Source of the DNA: Salegentibacter holothuriorum
GTDB taxonomy: Bacteria; Bacteroidota; Bacteroidia; Flavobacteriales; Flavobacteriaceae
DNA length: 64,000 bases
Direction of reading: 5' to 3'
NCBI RefSeq assembly: GCF_900168045.1
Contig: NZ_FUYY01000003.1
Span: 310,001-374,000 of the forward strand
Part shown: positions 1 to 10,456 of the stretch, in pieces
Layout: every line of letters starts with the position of its first letter
How positions within the stretch are numbered: the stretch's first letter is position 1
Program-made: the position numbers and the translations under genes
The notes under the pieces: model-generated
The model's input: only the letters and a program-made list of their open reading frames with translations
Told to the model about the DNA's origin: nothing
The model's database searches: none

Positions 1-252
1 AGTAATCTAGAATCAACATACCTAATCGATCTCCTCTATATACTAAAATGACATCCCAGAGATGATCTTTGGGTTCTCAGACTTCTGGCTTTTATAATTG
101 CCTAAAGGGCCATGGATTTCCCATTTGGGTATTTTCTCAATGTCAAATTTTTGAAGTTGTTTTAAAAAGCCATTCACGTGTCAACGCTTTTAAACTGTTT
201 TGAAAATACATCGCAAAATAAATCTTCTTTTTCACAATGTGTAAAATTTAAA
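1..252 (-). pseudogene. Frame-broken coding remnant at left edge
   Basis: No intact gene lies here, but three consecutive minus-strand segments in different frames read like protein. The first ends in FSKQFKSVDT at a TGA near position 175. The second (about 177 to 43) contains KFDIEKIPKWEIHGPLGNYK. The third (76 to the window edge) contains DVILVYRGDRLGMLILDY. There is no ATG, and a terminator-like hairpin lies just upstream at 263-290, so a 5' truncated, frameshifted gene fits best. The third segment resembles the C-terminal part of the 169-residue unknown protein at 3078-3587 (DFILEYQGKRLGIMLLDV). Chance coding-likeness in AT-rich DNA cannot be excluded. Confidence 0.25.
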
Positions 253-260
253 ATTAGGTA

Positions 261-296
261 AAAATAACAGGGCTCGTGACCCCTGTTATTTTTTAT
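261..296. terminator. Bidirectional intrinsic terminator
   Basis: A 10-bp perfect stem, AATAACAGGG (263-272) with CCCTGTTATT (281-290), has an 8-nt loop. It is followed by TTTTTTATTT on the plus strand and by TTTTTACC on the minus strand. It lies about 80 bp downstream of the stop of the minus-strand beta-helix gene and most likely ends that transcript. Confidence 0.8.
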
Positions 297-373
297 TTAC
301 ACTCTTTATTGGATAGTCTTGCAGAAAAATTAATTTTTCCTGACTTTTGGCGGAAACTATGGTTAAATTAAGA

Positions 374-1597
374 TTAATTGCTATCTAAATTTGTATTACC
401 TCCGTCAATATCATTGAAGATAGTTCCCCCTTGCCCTTCGTTTCTTAAAGTGTTATTGCTTAAAGTGTTGCCGGTGGAACCCGAGTAAAAGGTCACTGTG
501 GAAGAATTATCAGCGGTGGTAATAAAAGTACTACTGCTAAAGGTGTTATTTATACTTCCATCATCTACATAGAGCCCAATACCTCCGTCTGATGAGTGAA
601 AACTATCTGTAAAGGAAGAGTTTTTCACATCACTTACATGAAGCGCATCTGCATAAAAGGAATTATTGGTATATACCAAACCATCTGTTTGGCGAATTTC
701 TATTAAGTGAGGTTCGTCTCCTTGCACAGTACCTGAATTACCAGTAATTAAAACATTTTTGGTATACTCTTCGCCTACCCCGTCTTTTTCTAGAGTAATT
801 AGATTATAAGCCGTATTGGGTGCGGAGAATGTATTATCGGCAATTGTTAGTTCCCCATATCCTAAAATCTCAATCCCGCGGTCTTTTGCATCAATTATAT
901 TGTTGTTTGCAAGCACAGCATTTTTACCAGCACCACTAAGGCTTATTGCCATACCATATTGAGATTGTAACCCCAGGCTTTTAAATTCATTATTTTTAAT
1001 TGTAACGCCATCGAACCTAAGGATACCATCATGAGTATGGTTTTGTAATTCAATCGCCATACGTCCAATATCCACGAATGTACAATTTAGGATATTGATA
1101 TTTTTAGAACGTGCTGTCCCTTCACTCACGAATTTTATTCCGTTGGTACTTACATTGGGATTGGTAAACGTGCAATTTTCGAAAAAAATATCTTCCGAAC
1201 TATTACTGAAATCAACGAGCCCTGCACCGTAATCTGCTGTGCCGGGACCTGCATAGGCACTAAATTTTATATTATTAAATTTAATATTCTTAGCGGTTCC
1301 CTGAAACCACATCAGTGTTTTAAAATCTCCTGTGATTTCTGCCCCATCTGCACCAATCACCTGTAGATTAGAAATATTGTTTTGAAAAATAAGCCGGTTG
1401 GGTAAAACATAATTTCCAGGTTTTAAATACAAATTACGCTCAGATTTCAATCCAGCAATTAGTTCCGTTACATTACTAATCTCTGTTGCGTTTTCGGGAA
1501 TTGTGGTAGTTTGATTCTGTGTTTCTTCCAAGGCATAGTAATAGTTTTGAGAGAATGCCGAGGTTGAAAAAAGTAATATATAGATTAAATATTTCAT
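374..1597 (-). CDS. Secreted right-handed beta-helix protein
   Basis: The protein has 407 residues from the ATG at 1595-1597. This start gives a clean signal peptide (MKYLIYILLFSTSAFSQ); an upstream in-frame start would put 15 residues before it. After export the chain is a series of short Asn-rich rungs (for example ITGNSG, LANNNII, IADNTFSA, LNCTFVD) typical of right-handed parallel beta-helices of the pectate-lyase and polysaccharide-lyase type. The N-terminal 'ELIAGLKSERNLYLKPGNY' pattern is the usual entry to such a helix. No lyase family can be assigned from motifs I can see. The next gene upstream is a GH16 glucanase, which suggests a role in polysaccharide binding or cleavage outside the cell. 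The 365-bp gap makes one operon uncertain. Confidence 0.75.
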   Translation of the reverse strand: MKYLIYILLFSTSAFSQNYYYALEETQNQTTTIPENATEISNVTELIAGLKSERNLYLKPGNYVLPNRLIFQNNISNLQVIGADGAEITGDFKTLMWFQGTAKNIKFNNIKFSAYAGPGTADYGAGLVDFSNSSEDIFFENCTFTNPNVSTNGIKFVSEGTARSKNINILNCTFVDIGRMAIELQNHTHDGILRFDGVTIKNNEFKSLGLQSQYGMAISLSGAGKNAVLANNNIIDAKDRGIEILGYGELTIADNTFSAPNTAYNLITLEKDGVGEEYTKNVLITGNSGTVQGDEPHLIEIRQTDGLVYTNNSFYADALHVSDVKNSSFTDSFHSSDGGIGLYVDDGSINNTFSSSTFITTADNSSTVTFYSGSTGNTLSNNTLRNEGQGGTIFNDIDGGNTNLDSN

Positions 1598-1962
1598 TAT
1601 AATGAGTGCAATATAAAAAATGGTAGGTGTTAATTTTTGCAATGGAACCTTCCAGTATATAAAAAAACATATCCCTTCTCAATGCAGTATTTGCTTAGAT
1701 AATCTTGTGGATTTATTGGCACCGCCAAAGGGTGTAATATCCCGACGCTTGCTTCGAAATTAAAAATTTGTTTCCAACGAATACCTCGTGGGCTTGCCCC
1801 GAGGTATTTTACTACCAATAAATAATACATTAATTTCTGTTATACAGACTTTGTTCTTCTCAAGGTTCTTATAAAGAATCAAAAAGTGTCGTAAATCATT
1901 AATATTCAATAGATTTATGGGATTTGAAGATCAACATTCTCATATCTTATTGCGCACCATAT
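1598..1962. other. Intergenic region with repeat copy
   Basis: This is a 365-bp gap between the beta-helix gene and the GH16 gene. Its only recognisable content is a copy of the dispersed palindromic repeat at 1714-1814. No reliable gene or promoter was seen in the rest. Confidence 0.6.
1714..1814 (+). repeat. Dispersed palindromic repeat, copy 1
   Basis: The copy begins with ATTGGCACCGCCAAAGGGTG and ends with GGTATTTTACTA. It is closely related to the copy at 17336-17434, sharing the CACCGCC/TACCGCC start and the AATTAAAAATTTGTTT centre. It shares the GCTTGCTTCGAAAT and CTCGTGGGCTTGC modules with the copies at 24486 and 60443. Confidence 0.8.
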
Positions 1963-2841
1963 TTAATTTGGATGGTACACCCTAATGTAATCTATTTCCA
2001 TACTAGCTGGGAATAAGGAGGCATCAACGCCTTCTCCTCCATACGATCCGCCTATTACCAATCCAGTCAATAAGAAAAGGGGCTGATTAAAAGGCCAGTT
2101 TTCTTCAGTAGGCGAAGAGGGTCGCAGAAAAGTATAGGTGATGTTATCTGGATCGTCAACATAGAATTTGAGATATTTATCAGTCCATAATAGGCCATAG
2201 GCGTGAATTTCCTCTTCTGCAGATTCAATAGGATAGCTTGCACTCAACAATGTACCATTTTCAGTATTGTTTGTGCTGCTGTGTATGTAATTGAAGATTT
2301 TATTAGGGCTGTTACTAAAATACTCCATAATATCAATCTCCCCACATTGAGGCCATCCTACTTCTTCAATATTAACTCCAAGTAAGCCTATTGATGCCCA
2401 AATACCATTTATTCCCTCCTCGGGAAGTTTTACGCCAATTTCAACGCGACCGTATTTAAAGGCAGGTTTACTGCTTAATCTGGCAGAAGTATAAACCCCA
2501 TCATTTTCTTTCGCATGAATCTTTAATGTTCCCCCGCTAACCTCCGCATTTTCTTTGCGGTAAATCTGTAGTCCGTCTGTATTATCAGGAGTGATGAAAT
2601 CCATTGTTTCATAATTCCAAGTATCCTCCAAGCTTGTTGCCTCCTGAAATTCTTCATTCCACACCATTTTCACATCCTTCCAATTAATATCACTATTTAC
2701 GGGAGTGTCCATTTCTATAATGGTTCTTTTTTCATCGGTTTCCGAATCATTGGAATCGTCGTTAGAGTCGCATCCTAGTAGAGAGAATAATAGAATTAAA
2801 ACTACCGCGATCTCATTAAAATAAGTTTTAATTTTCTTCAT
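1963..2841 (-). CDS. GH16 beta-glucanase lipoprotein (laminarinase-like)
   Basis: The protein has 292 residues. The N-terminus is a lipoprotein signal with lipobox LLGC (Cys24), followed by a Ser/Asp/Asn-rich linker, so the enzyme is probably anchored to the outer membrane. The GH16 catalytic motif ExDxxE is present as GEIDIMEYF with Glu168, Asp170 and Glu173, the beta-bulge form found in laminarinases and related enzymes. Glu168 should be the nucleophile and Glu173 the acid/base. Upstream, KYGRVEIGVKLP matches the conserved strand before the active site. The usual WPAFWMLG stretch reads IWASIGLLG, so the Pro is missing. Family membership is secure. The substrate (beta-1,3-glucan, agar or other) is inferred only loosely. 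Confidence 0.9.
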   Translation of the reverse strand: MKKIKTYFNEIAVVLILLFSLLGCDSNDDSNDSETDEKRTIIEMDTPVNSDINWKDVKMVWNEEFQEATSLEDTWNYETMDFITPDNTDGLQIYRKENAEVSGGTLKIHAKENDGVYTSARLSSKPAFKYGRVEIGVKLPEEGINGIWASIGLLGVNIEEVGWPQCGEIDIMEYFSNSPNKIFNYIHSSTNNTENGTLLSASYPIESAEEEIHAYGLLWTDKYLKFYVDDPDNITYTFLRPSSPTEENWPFNQPLFLLTGLVIGGSYGGEGVDASLFPASMEIDYIRVYHPN

Positions 2842-3077
2842 ATTATCCTAAATATTTAATTATAATACAATATAAGAATTGTTGGCCGTTTTTCATATTA
2901 TACCACCGGCATAAACTTCATCGTTTCCAATCTCTTTTGAACCACCAGTTTAACCGTTTACCAAACATTTGAAGCGCCGCTTACAGTTAAAGCTGTATCG
3001 TGATAGGTTATTTAGTTAAAAGAATACCTTTATAAGATAGGAAGAAAATTAGAGAAAAAAGGAATGCTAAAAAGCAA

Positions 3078-3587
3078 TTAAAATAAGCCTTTAAAACTTT
3101 TAATTTCGGGATTAAACTTATAGACTATCTCTTCTTTATTATTAAGGTCGCGACATACGTCTAATAGCATTATCCCTAATCTTTTACCTTGATATTCCAA
3201 TATGAAGTCAAATGGATAATCTTCATGGAAGATTTTATTAGTATTTGCTACAGCTTTTTGAAGGCTTTTGGAATCTATTGGTAATCCTAATATTTTGGCT
3301 AATACAGATTTAATTTTATTATCCGCTAATATCACCTTTTCAGTTTCCAGTATGTTGATTATTTTAGAATTTGCCGATTGAGAAAAATTTGTTGGGTAAG
3401 CCACTAATCGGTTCCAAAAATTATTTATAAAGTTGAAAATTCGAGATTTTTTACTTTTACTTTCCTGGAATAGATTTTTGTGCTCTTCTTCTTTTTTACT
3501 TTCTAAAAGCAAATTTTCATCTTTAAATGAATATGAGTGGGGCGAAGGCTCATTTATCAGATAAGAGTTGTTTTTCATTGTAACCAT
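3078..3587 (-). CDS. Hypothetical protein, 169 aa
   Basis: I do not recognise this protein. It has no signal peptide or membrane segment. The first 60 residues are charged and rich in Glu, Lys and Ser and look disordered. The C-terminal half looks folded, with a strand-like DFILEYQGKRLGIMLLDV near residues 135-152. That stretch resembles the frame-broken remnant at the left edge of the window, so the family may occur more than once here. Two ATG codons (3587 and 3578) could start it. Neighbours katG and the GH16 gene give no functional hint, and gaps on both sides suggest a single-gene unit. Confidence 0.6.
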   Translation of the reverse strand: MVTMKNNSYLINEPSPHSYSFKDENLLLESKKEEEHKNLFQESKSKKSRIFNFINNFWNRLVAYPTNFSQSANSKIINILETEKVILADNKIKSVLAKILGLPIDSKSLQKAVANTNKIFHEDYPFDFILEYQGKRLGIMLLDVCRDLNNKEEIVYKFNPEIKSFKGLF

Positions 3588-3783
3588 TCTCTGTTATAGA
3601 TATTTAATATATAAAAAAAGTACAAGATTATGCTTTTTTTACAATATTAAATTGCTATTTATACAATCCATCTCTTGTTTGGGATTAAATAATTACTGAA
3701 AACTATCATCCAGCTCGAATTTAGAACGCACATTTCAACTATAATATTAATCAAGTTAAATTTAATCCTAATAGGGATAAAAG

Positions 3784-3876
3784 AAAAGAGGCTGTTTGAA
3801 AAGCCTATTTTCGTTAAACTGTTCCGAATTTTCGAAACAGCTTAACGATTTTAGTACCTTTTAAACATCCTCTTTA
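3784..3876. terminator. Nested long hairpin downstream of katG
   Basis: Outer arms AAAAGAGGCTGTTTGAAAA (3784-3802) and TTTTAAACATCCTCTTTA (3859-3876) pair imperfectly. They enclose a second palindrome, GTTAAACTGTTCCGAA (3813-3828) with TTCGAAACAGCTTAAC (3831-3846). It lies 20 bp past the katG stop on the minus strand, so it probably ends that transcript. The outer arms are nearly the same as those of the structure after typA at 51259-51382. The rest of the 3588-3896 gap holds nothing I can name. Confidence 0.6.
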
Positions 3877-3896
3877 ATAAACTAGATTTCCTTTTT

Positions 3897-6164
<2,268 letters not shown>

Positions 6165-6230
6165 TTAATGTTTAATAATTTAAAAATACTATAATTTTTT
6201 CTTATCGTTATTTTTTTTATATATTAAATA

Positions 6231-6290
6231 ACTATAGTGGTTAAGTGAAAACTATAGTAAGTTAAGGTGATTGTAATTTATCACCTTAAC
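6231..6290 (-). promoter_or_regulatory. Candidate katG control region
   Basis: About 80-140 bp upstream of the katG ATG are two copies of the palindrome ACTATAGT (6231-6238 and 6251-6258), spaced exactly 20 bp, and an 11-bp inverted repeat GTTAAGGTGAT (6261-6271) with ATCACCTTAAC (6280-6290). The hairpin could also be a weak terminator for the gene at 6434. It lacks a clear U-tract on the minus strand, so an operator role is possible. Confidence 0.35.
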
Positions 6291-6433
6291 TAAGTTCTTT
6301 ACATAAGTAATCAATATACTAAACCTTATTGTTTATTTGAAGGCATACTTGCAGTAATTTGGATTGAAAAGCAAACTTTTAATTAGGGAGATTACCTATT
6401 TATAGAACAGAACTTTATTGAGAATGAAGTAGT

Positions 6434-7084
6434 TTATTCTATATTAAAACTCCACCTATTTTGAGTATTATACTTTTCTTGTTTTCCTACAGATAATAAA
6501 TAACGATCATAGGTAGCCTTTCTTAACCACTGCACCTCAAAGTCATCTTTTAGGAACTCATCTTGAGCAGCCTCTGCTGCTAATTTTGAAGCTATTTTAT
6601 AGTCTATACTAGTATCGCCATGGTGATAAATAAACGCAGCATAGAATTTATCACGTGGTTTTTTTAAATTATTACTTTTTCTAATAGTTTTTATCTGGTT
6701 TAATCTTTTGAAATCTCTATCCTCTAAATCACTAAAATAACCCAGAAAAGACCTGAGCTGCCTTCTATCTTTCTGGTCACTTTCGTATGCATATTTTAAT
6801 TTTTCACTTATGGTTCCTTTTGTTATTATGGCTTTATCATAAGGTCTAATAAGAGAAATCATGATTCCAGAGATGCAAATCAGCAAAATCAATGAAGGAA
6901 TTTTAAAATAAAATGCTTTTAGCCTTTTAAAAAGATGGACTAAGCAGAGGAGGATTAAGAAAATAGAAATTATTAACATGATTGCTATTAGAATGAATTC
7001 AAAAGATATAAATAGATAGGAAAGTGCAGTAATAATTAGAAGACTCAAGAAAAAAGTAAATTTTCGCACATGGTTAGTTTGCAT
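6434..7084 (-). CDS. Membrane protein with DUF6624-like C-terminus
   Basis: The protein has 216 residues. The first 80 residues contain three hydrophobic segments (LLIITALSYLFISF, LIAIMLIISIFLILLCLV and IPSLILLICISGIMISL), which would anchor it in the inner membrane. The soluble C-terminal part ends with HHGDTSIDYKIASKLAAEAA and then DRYLLSVGKQEKYNTQ. This resembles the DUF6624 family, whose members end with a Gly-Lys-x-Gln-x-Tyr-x-Thr-Gln motif. Function is unknown. It is divergent from the DUF808 gene at 7251, with 166 bp between starts. The domain assignment comes from motif memory only and is tentative. Confidence 0.6.
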   Translation of the reverse strand: MQTNHVRKFTFFLSLLIITALSYLFISFEFILIAIMLIISIFLILLCLVHLFKRLKAFYFKIPSLILLICISGIMISLIRPYDKAIITKGTISEKLKYAYESDQKDRRQLRSFLGYFSDLEDRDFKRLNQIKTIRKSNNLKKPRDKFYAAFIYHHGDTSIDYKIASKLAAEAAQDEFLKDDFEVQWLRKATYDRYLLSVGKQEKYNTQNRWSFNIE

Positions 7085-7250
7085 GATAGACTTATTATTT
7101 AACTGAATTATAAACGGGATTTTATAAAATGACGTAAGGATTTTGTGAATGTTGCAAGAAGTACCGCTACCAATTTCATAGAAATTTTACGAAATTATTT
7201 TAATTTCAGTTTATGAATTACACTTATCTTGGCTTAATAAAAATTAAACT

Positions 7251-8144
7251 ATGGCTTCAGGAATATTTGCCCTTTTAGATGATATTGCAACTTTGATGGA
7301 CGATGTAGCGGTAATGAGTAAAGTGGCAGGGAAGAAAACAGCCGGGTTATTAGGAGACGATCTAGCCGTTAATGCCGAAAAAGCTTCAGGATTTATGTCT
7401 GCCAGAGAGTTGCCAGTGCTGTGGGCAATTACGAAAGGTTCCTTTTTAAATAAGCTTATTATTTTACCACTGGCCTTCTTGCTAAGTGCGTTTTTACCTT
7501 CAGCGATCACCATTATTTTGATTATAGGGGGACTTTATCTGGCCTATGAAGGTGCTGAAAAAATACATGAATATCTTTTTCCGCATTCGCACAAAAAAGA
7601 AAAGCCTAAACTGGAAAAACTCTCTGAAGAAGAAGTCTTAAGCCTTGAGAGAGAAAAGATAAAATCGGCAATTTTAACCGATTTCATACTTTCAGTAGAG
7701 ATTATTATAATTGCATTAGGAGCTGTAGGAGAAGAACCATTGTTAACCAAAATCCTTGTGGTTACAGTTATTGCTATTGTGGCCACTGTTGGAGTTTATG
7801 GAATTGTTGCTTTAATTGTACGAATGGATGAATTTGGGGCTAAACTTATAAATCTAAATGATGAAGAAAATAGTTTTTCAGATAAAGTTGGCCAGTTTTT
7901 GGTAAATGCATTGCCTAAGGTGATTAAAGGTTTATCTATTATTGGGACTATAGCCTTGCTTTTAGTTTCGGGAGGTATTTTTGTACATAATATTCATTTT
8001 TATCACGATTTAATAGAAAATATACCTGTTCCTGGTATTATTGTAGAATTTTTAACTGGCCTGATAGTTGGCTTTATTGTGCTGTTAATTATAAATTTAG
8101 CGGTAAAAACCTATAAGAAATTTTCGGCTAAGTACAGCCAGTAA
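7251..8144 (+). CDS. DUF808 (YedI-family) membrane protein
   Basis: This 297-residue protein starts with MASGIFALLDDIATLMDDVAVMSKVAGKKTAG in register with the family, including the hallmark LLDDIA, MDD and KKTAGLLGDDLAVNAEKASGF blocks. It has about five or six hydrophobic segments, for example ILPLAFLLSAFLPSAITIILI, ILVVTVIAIVATVGVYGIVAL and VEFLTGLIVGFIVLLIINLAV, so it lies in the inner membrane. The family occurs widely, including E. coli YedI, and no biochemical role is established that I know of. It is monocistronic, with a strong bidirectional terminator after it. Confidence 0.9.
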   Translation: MASGIFALLDDIATLMDDVAVMSKVAGKKTAGLLGDDLAVNAEKASGFMSARELPVLWAITKGSFLNKLIILPLAFLLSAFLPSAITIILIIGGLYLAYEGAEKIHEYLFPHSHKKEKPKLEKLSEEEVLSLEREKIKSAILTDFILSVEIIIIALGAVGEEPLLTKILVVTVIAIVATVGVYGIVALIVRMDEFGAKLINLNDEENSFSDKVGQFLVNALPKVIKGLSIIGTIALLLVSGGIFVHNIHFYHDLIENIPVPGIIVEFLTGLIVGFIVLLIINLAVKTYKKFSAKYSQ

Positions 8145-8200
8145 TAAGTTAATCTAGATTTTTGAATTATTCTATATTAAATCAATAAAAGCCCTAATAA

Positions 8201-8237
8201 TAAAAGCCGGTTTACAAGAATTGCAAACCGGCTTTTA
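8201..8237. terminator. Bidirectional terminator
   Basis: A 12-bp perfect stem, AAAAGCCGGTTT (8202-8213) with AAACCGGCTTTT (8225-8236), lies between the convergent DUF808 and S9 peptidase genes. T-rich flanks occur on both strands, so it can serve both. Confidence 0.85.
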
Positions 8238-8256
8238 AGTACCTAAGTGTTTCGTA

Positions 8257-10242
8257 TTATTTGCTCTGAAGTTCCAGTTGTGTTTCCGGAATTTCCATTG
8301 CTTCCTCTGTGAGGTAAGTGTCAAACCAACGCATCATTCTCAGCATAAAGTCGTACCTGGCGGTAGCTTTTCTGTTTCCGTGGCCTTCCCCGGGATAAAG
8401 TACCAGCCTAACTGGAGTCTCGGTTCTGGTTTTAAGATGACGGTAAAGCTCAAAAGACTGTCCCGGATCTACACGGGTATCTTCCTTTCCGTGTAGTATA
8501 AGAAGCGGGGTCTCACCCTGGTCTGCGTAAAAAATAGGGCTGCGTTCCAGGTAGAACTGGTAATCGTCCCAAATACGTTGGCGACTATGCACAAGAAACA
8601 TCTCTTCTGGAATATCGCTGGTGCCCCATTTTGAAATATTGTTACTAATGCCTACAGACATTACACCCGCAGCAAATCTTTTGGTATGTCTGGTAGCCAT
8701 CCATGCTGTAGCGTAACCACCATAAGAGCCTCCGGTAACTCCTACCTTATCTTTATCTATATTATAATTTGCAATAAGGTAATCTACCCCATCAATAATA
8801 TCATCAAATTCTTTTCCTGCAGGATCACCCTGGCTAGATTTAGCGAACTCGGCGCCTCTACCTGTACTTCCTCTATAGTTAGGGTAAAATACTGCGTAGC
8901 CATTTGCAGCACCAACCTGCCCAGGCATGCTGTAGGCGGTAAGCCAACCATTATCGTAATGAGCTTCAGGACCTCCGTGTACTACTGTGATTAGGGGAGT
9001 TTTTCCCGATTTTTCTAAAGGATGAATTAAAATTCCCTGTAGTTCAAGACCATCTTTAGCCTTGTAGCTAACCACTTCCTGTTTCCCTAATTTCTTGTTT
9101 TTTAACCAGGGATTAGAGTCTGTAACCTTATTAAATGATGAGTTTTTGGTATTCAAAACAAAAAGCTCTCTTGGATGTTCGGCTGCATTTCCTGTAAAAG
9201 CGATATGCTTATTTGTAGCGACAGAAAATCCGGTAATATTTAGGTTTGGGGATGTAAAAACCTTGCTGATTTTATCATTAATATTCAAGTTGAACAAGCT
9301 ACTATAAACTCCTTCACTTCCAAGTACAGTGAGGTTTTTATTATCTTTCCAGCTAAGCTCGTGAAATTGTCCCTGAAAATCTTTTTGAAGAATTTGGGGG
9401 CTTTCACCTGTGGTTTCAGCAATAAAAATACGACCATCAATAGGGTCGTGTTTATCTTCACCGGCTATAAAAGCTATTTGTTTACCATCGGGACTCCAAT
9501 CTATAGCTCCTAATTTCCCTTTATGCTCAACTTCAGCAGTAATTTTCGACGTACTTGCATCTACAAAATAAATTTTCTGATTGGTGTAAAAGTCGTCTAC
9601 CAATGAAGAAGGAGCAGCGCTCACCATAAGGTTGGTAGCATTTGGACTCCATTGTACCGACGTTACATGGCCATCAACTTCTAATTTTTTAGGGCTCGCA
9701 TCATTAAGATCTACGATATATGCAGATGCCTGTTGCAAATTGGTTTCATAGATCTCGGGTTGGTAAGGAAGTGAATTATCTTCTTTATCTTTTATTGCTG
9801 AAACAAAAGCCAATTGAGTTCCGTTTGCCTGCCAATCGTAAGAAGAAATGTTTCCTTCAAATTCATAGAGCTTCTGTGCTTCTCCACCCTGAAGGCTAAT
9901 TTCGTATAAAGCAGTAGCCTTATCGTTTTCTTTTTTAGTGGTAAAGCTAATGCTATTATGCTCAGGTCTCCATTTAATATTAGAAGCGCTATAACCGGTT
10001 ATATAAGGTGTAGCCGTTTTATTGCTCGTGTTGTAAACATAGAGATGTGTGGTTGCAGGTACATTTTCCTCTTTAGGATCTGCCGGCACCAGGAGTTGGT
10101 AGGCTATATGTTCTCCGTCTGCTGAAATGACTGCATTGGAGATTTGTTTGATGTTTGCTACATCTTCGGGACTAAGCCCATTTTGCTGTGCAAACAGCCC
10201 CTGGAACACAAAAAATAACAGAAGTGTAATAGATCTTTTCAT
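8257..10242 (-). CDS. Secreted S9 prolyl-oligopeptidase-family peptidase
   Basis: The protein has 661 residues with a signal peptide (MKRSITLLLFFVFQGLFAQ), so it acts in the periplasm or outside. The N-terminal half carries WD40-like/beta-propeller repeats with SPDGKQIAF and WSPNAT motifs. The C-terminal alpha/beta-hydrolase domain has the full triad: Ser506 in GGSYGG, Asp588 in HGKEDTRV and His621 in GEGHGN. The order and length fit the dipeptidyl-peptidase or acylaminoacyl-peptidase branch of family S9. Such enzymes release short peptides or N-terminal residues for amino-acid uptake. The gene is monocistronic and faces away from the sensor kinase at 10457. Confidence 0.95.
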   Translation of the reverse strand: MKRSITLLLFFVFQGLFAQQNGLSPEDVANIKQISNAVISADGEHIAYQLLVPADPKEENVPATTHLYVYNTSNKTATPYITGYSASNIKWRPEHNSISFTTKKENDKATALYEISLQGGEAQKLYEFEGNISSYDWQANGTQLAFVSAIKDKEDNSLPYQPEIYETNLQQASAYIVDLNDASPKKLEVDGHVTSVQWSPNATNLMVSAAPSSLVDDFYTNQKIYFVDASTSKITAEVEHKGKLGAIDWSPDGKQIAFIAGEDKHDPIDGRIFIAETTGESPQILQKDFQGQFHELSWKDNKNLTVLGSEGVYSSLFNLNINDKISKVFTSPNLNITGFSVATNKHIAFTGNAAEHPRELFVLNTKNSSFNKVTDSNPWLKNKKLGKQEVVSYKAKDGLELQGILIHPLEKSGKTPLITVVHGGPEAHYDNGWLTAYSMPGQVGAANGYAVFYPNYRGSTGRGAEFAKSSQGDPAGKEFDDIIDGVDYLIANYNIDKDKVGVTGGSYGGYATAWMATRHTKRFAAGVMSVGISNNISKWGTSDIPEEMFLVHSRQRIWDDYQFYLERSPIFYADQGETPLLILHGKEDTRVDPGQSFELYRHLKTRTETPVRLVLYPGEGHGNRKATARYDFMLRMMRWFDTYLTEEAMEIPETQLELQSK

Positions 10243-10456
10243 TTAAATTTAATTTTGAAAAATTGATTTTTAAAGATATTGTAAAATGGCAAATTGCACA
10301 AGTATACTTTGTTGAATTAGTAGGTTTGCGGCATGCTTAATACGGGCATAATAGCTCTTGTATATTTGTTTAAACTTTTATAGCTTCCAGTTGTTAAGTT
10401 GCTTATAAATAGTTATTTAGTAGTACCTTTAGAAGGCTATCTTAATTTGTAACTCC

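Noticed and set aside
1-3587. A polysaccharide-utilisation locus around the GH16 and beta-helix genes
   Set aside because: No SusC/SusD or regulator adjoins them here; only a loose carbohydrate link can be claimed.
6261-6290. Clear terminator for the DUF6624-like gene
   Set aside because: The hairpin is perfect but has no U-tract on the minus strand and lies 144 bp past the stop; kept only as a possible katG control element.
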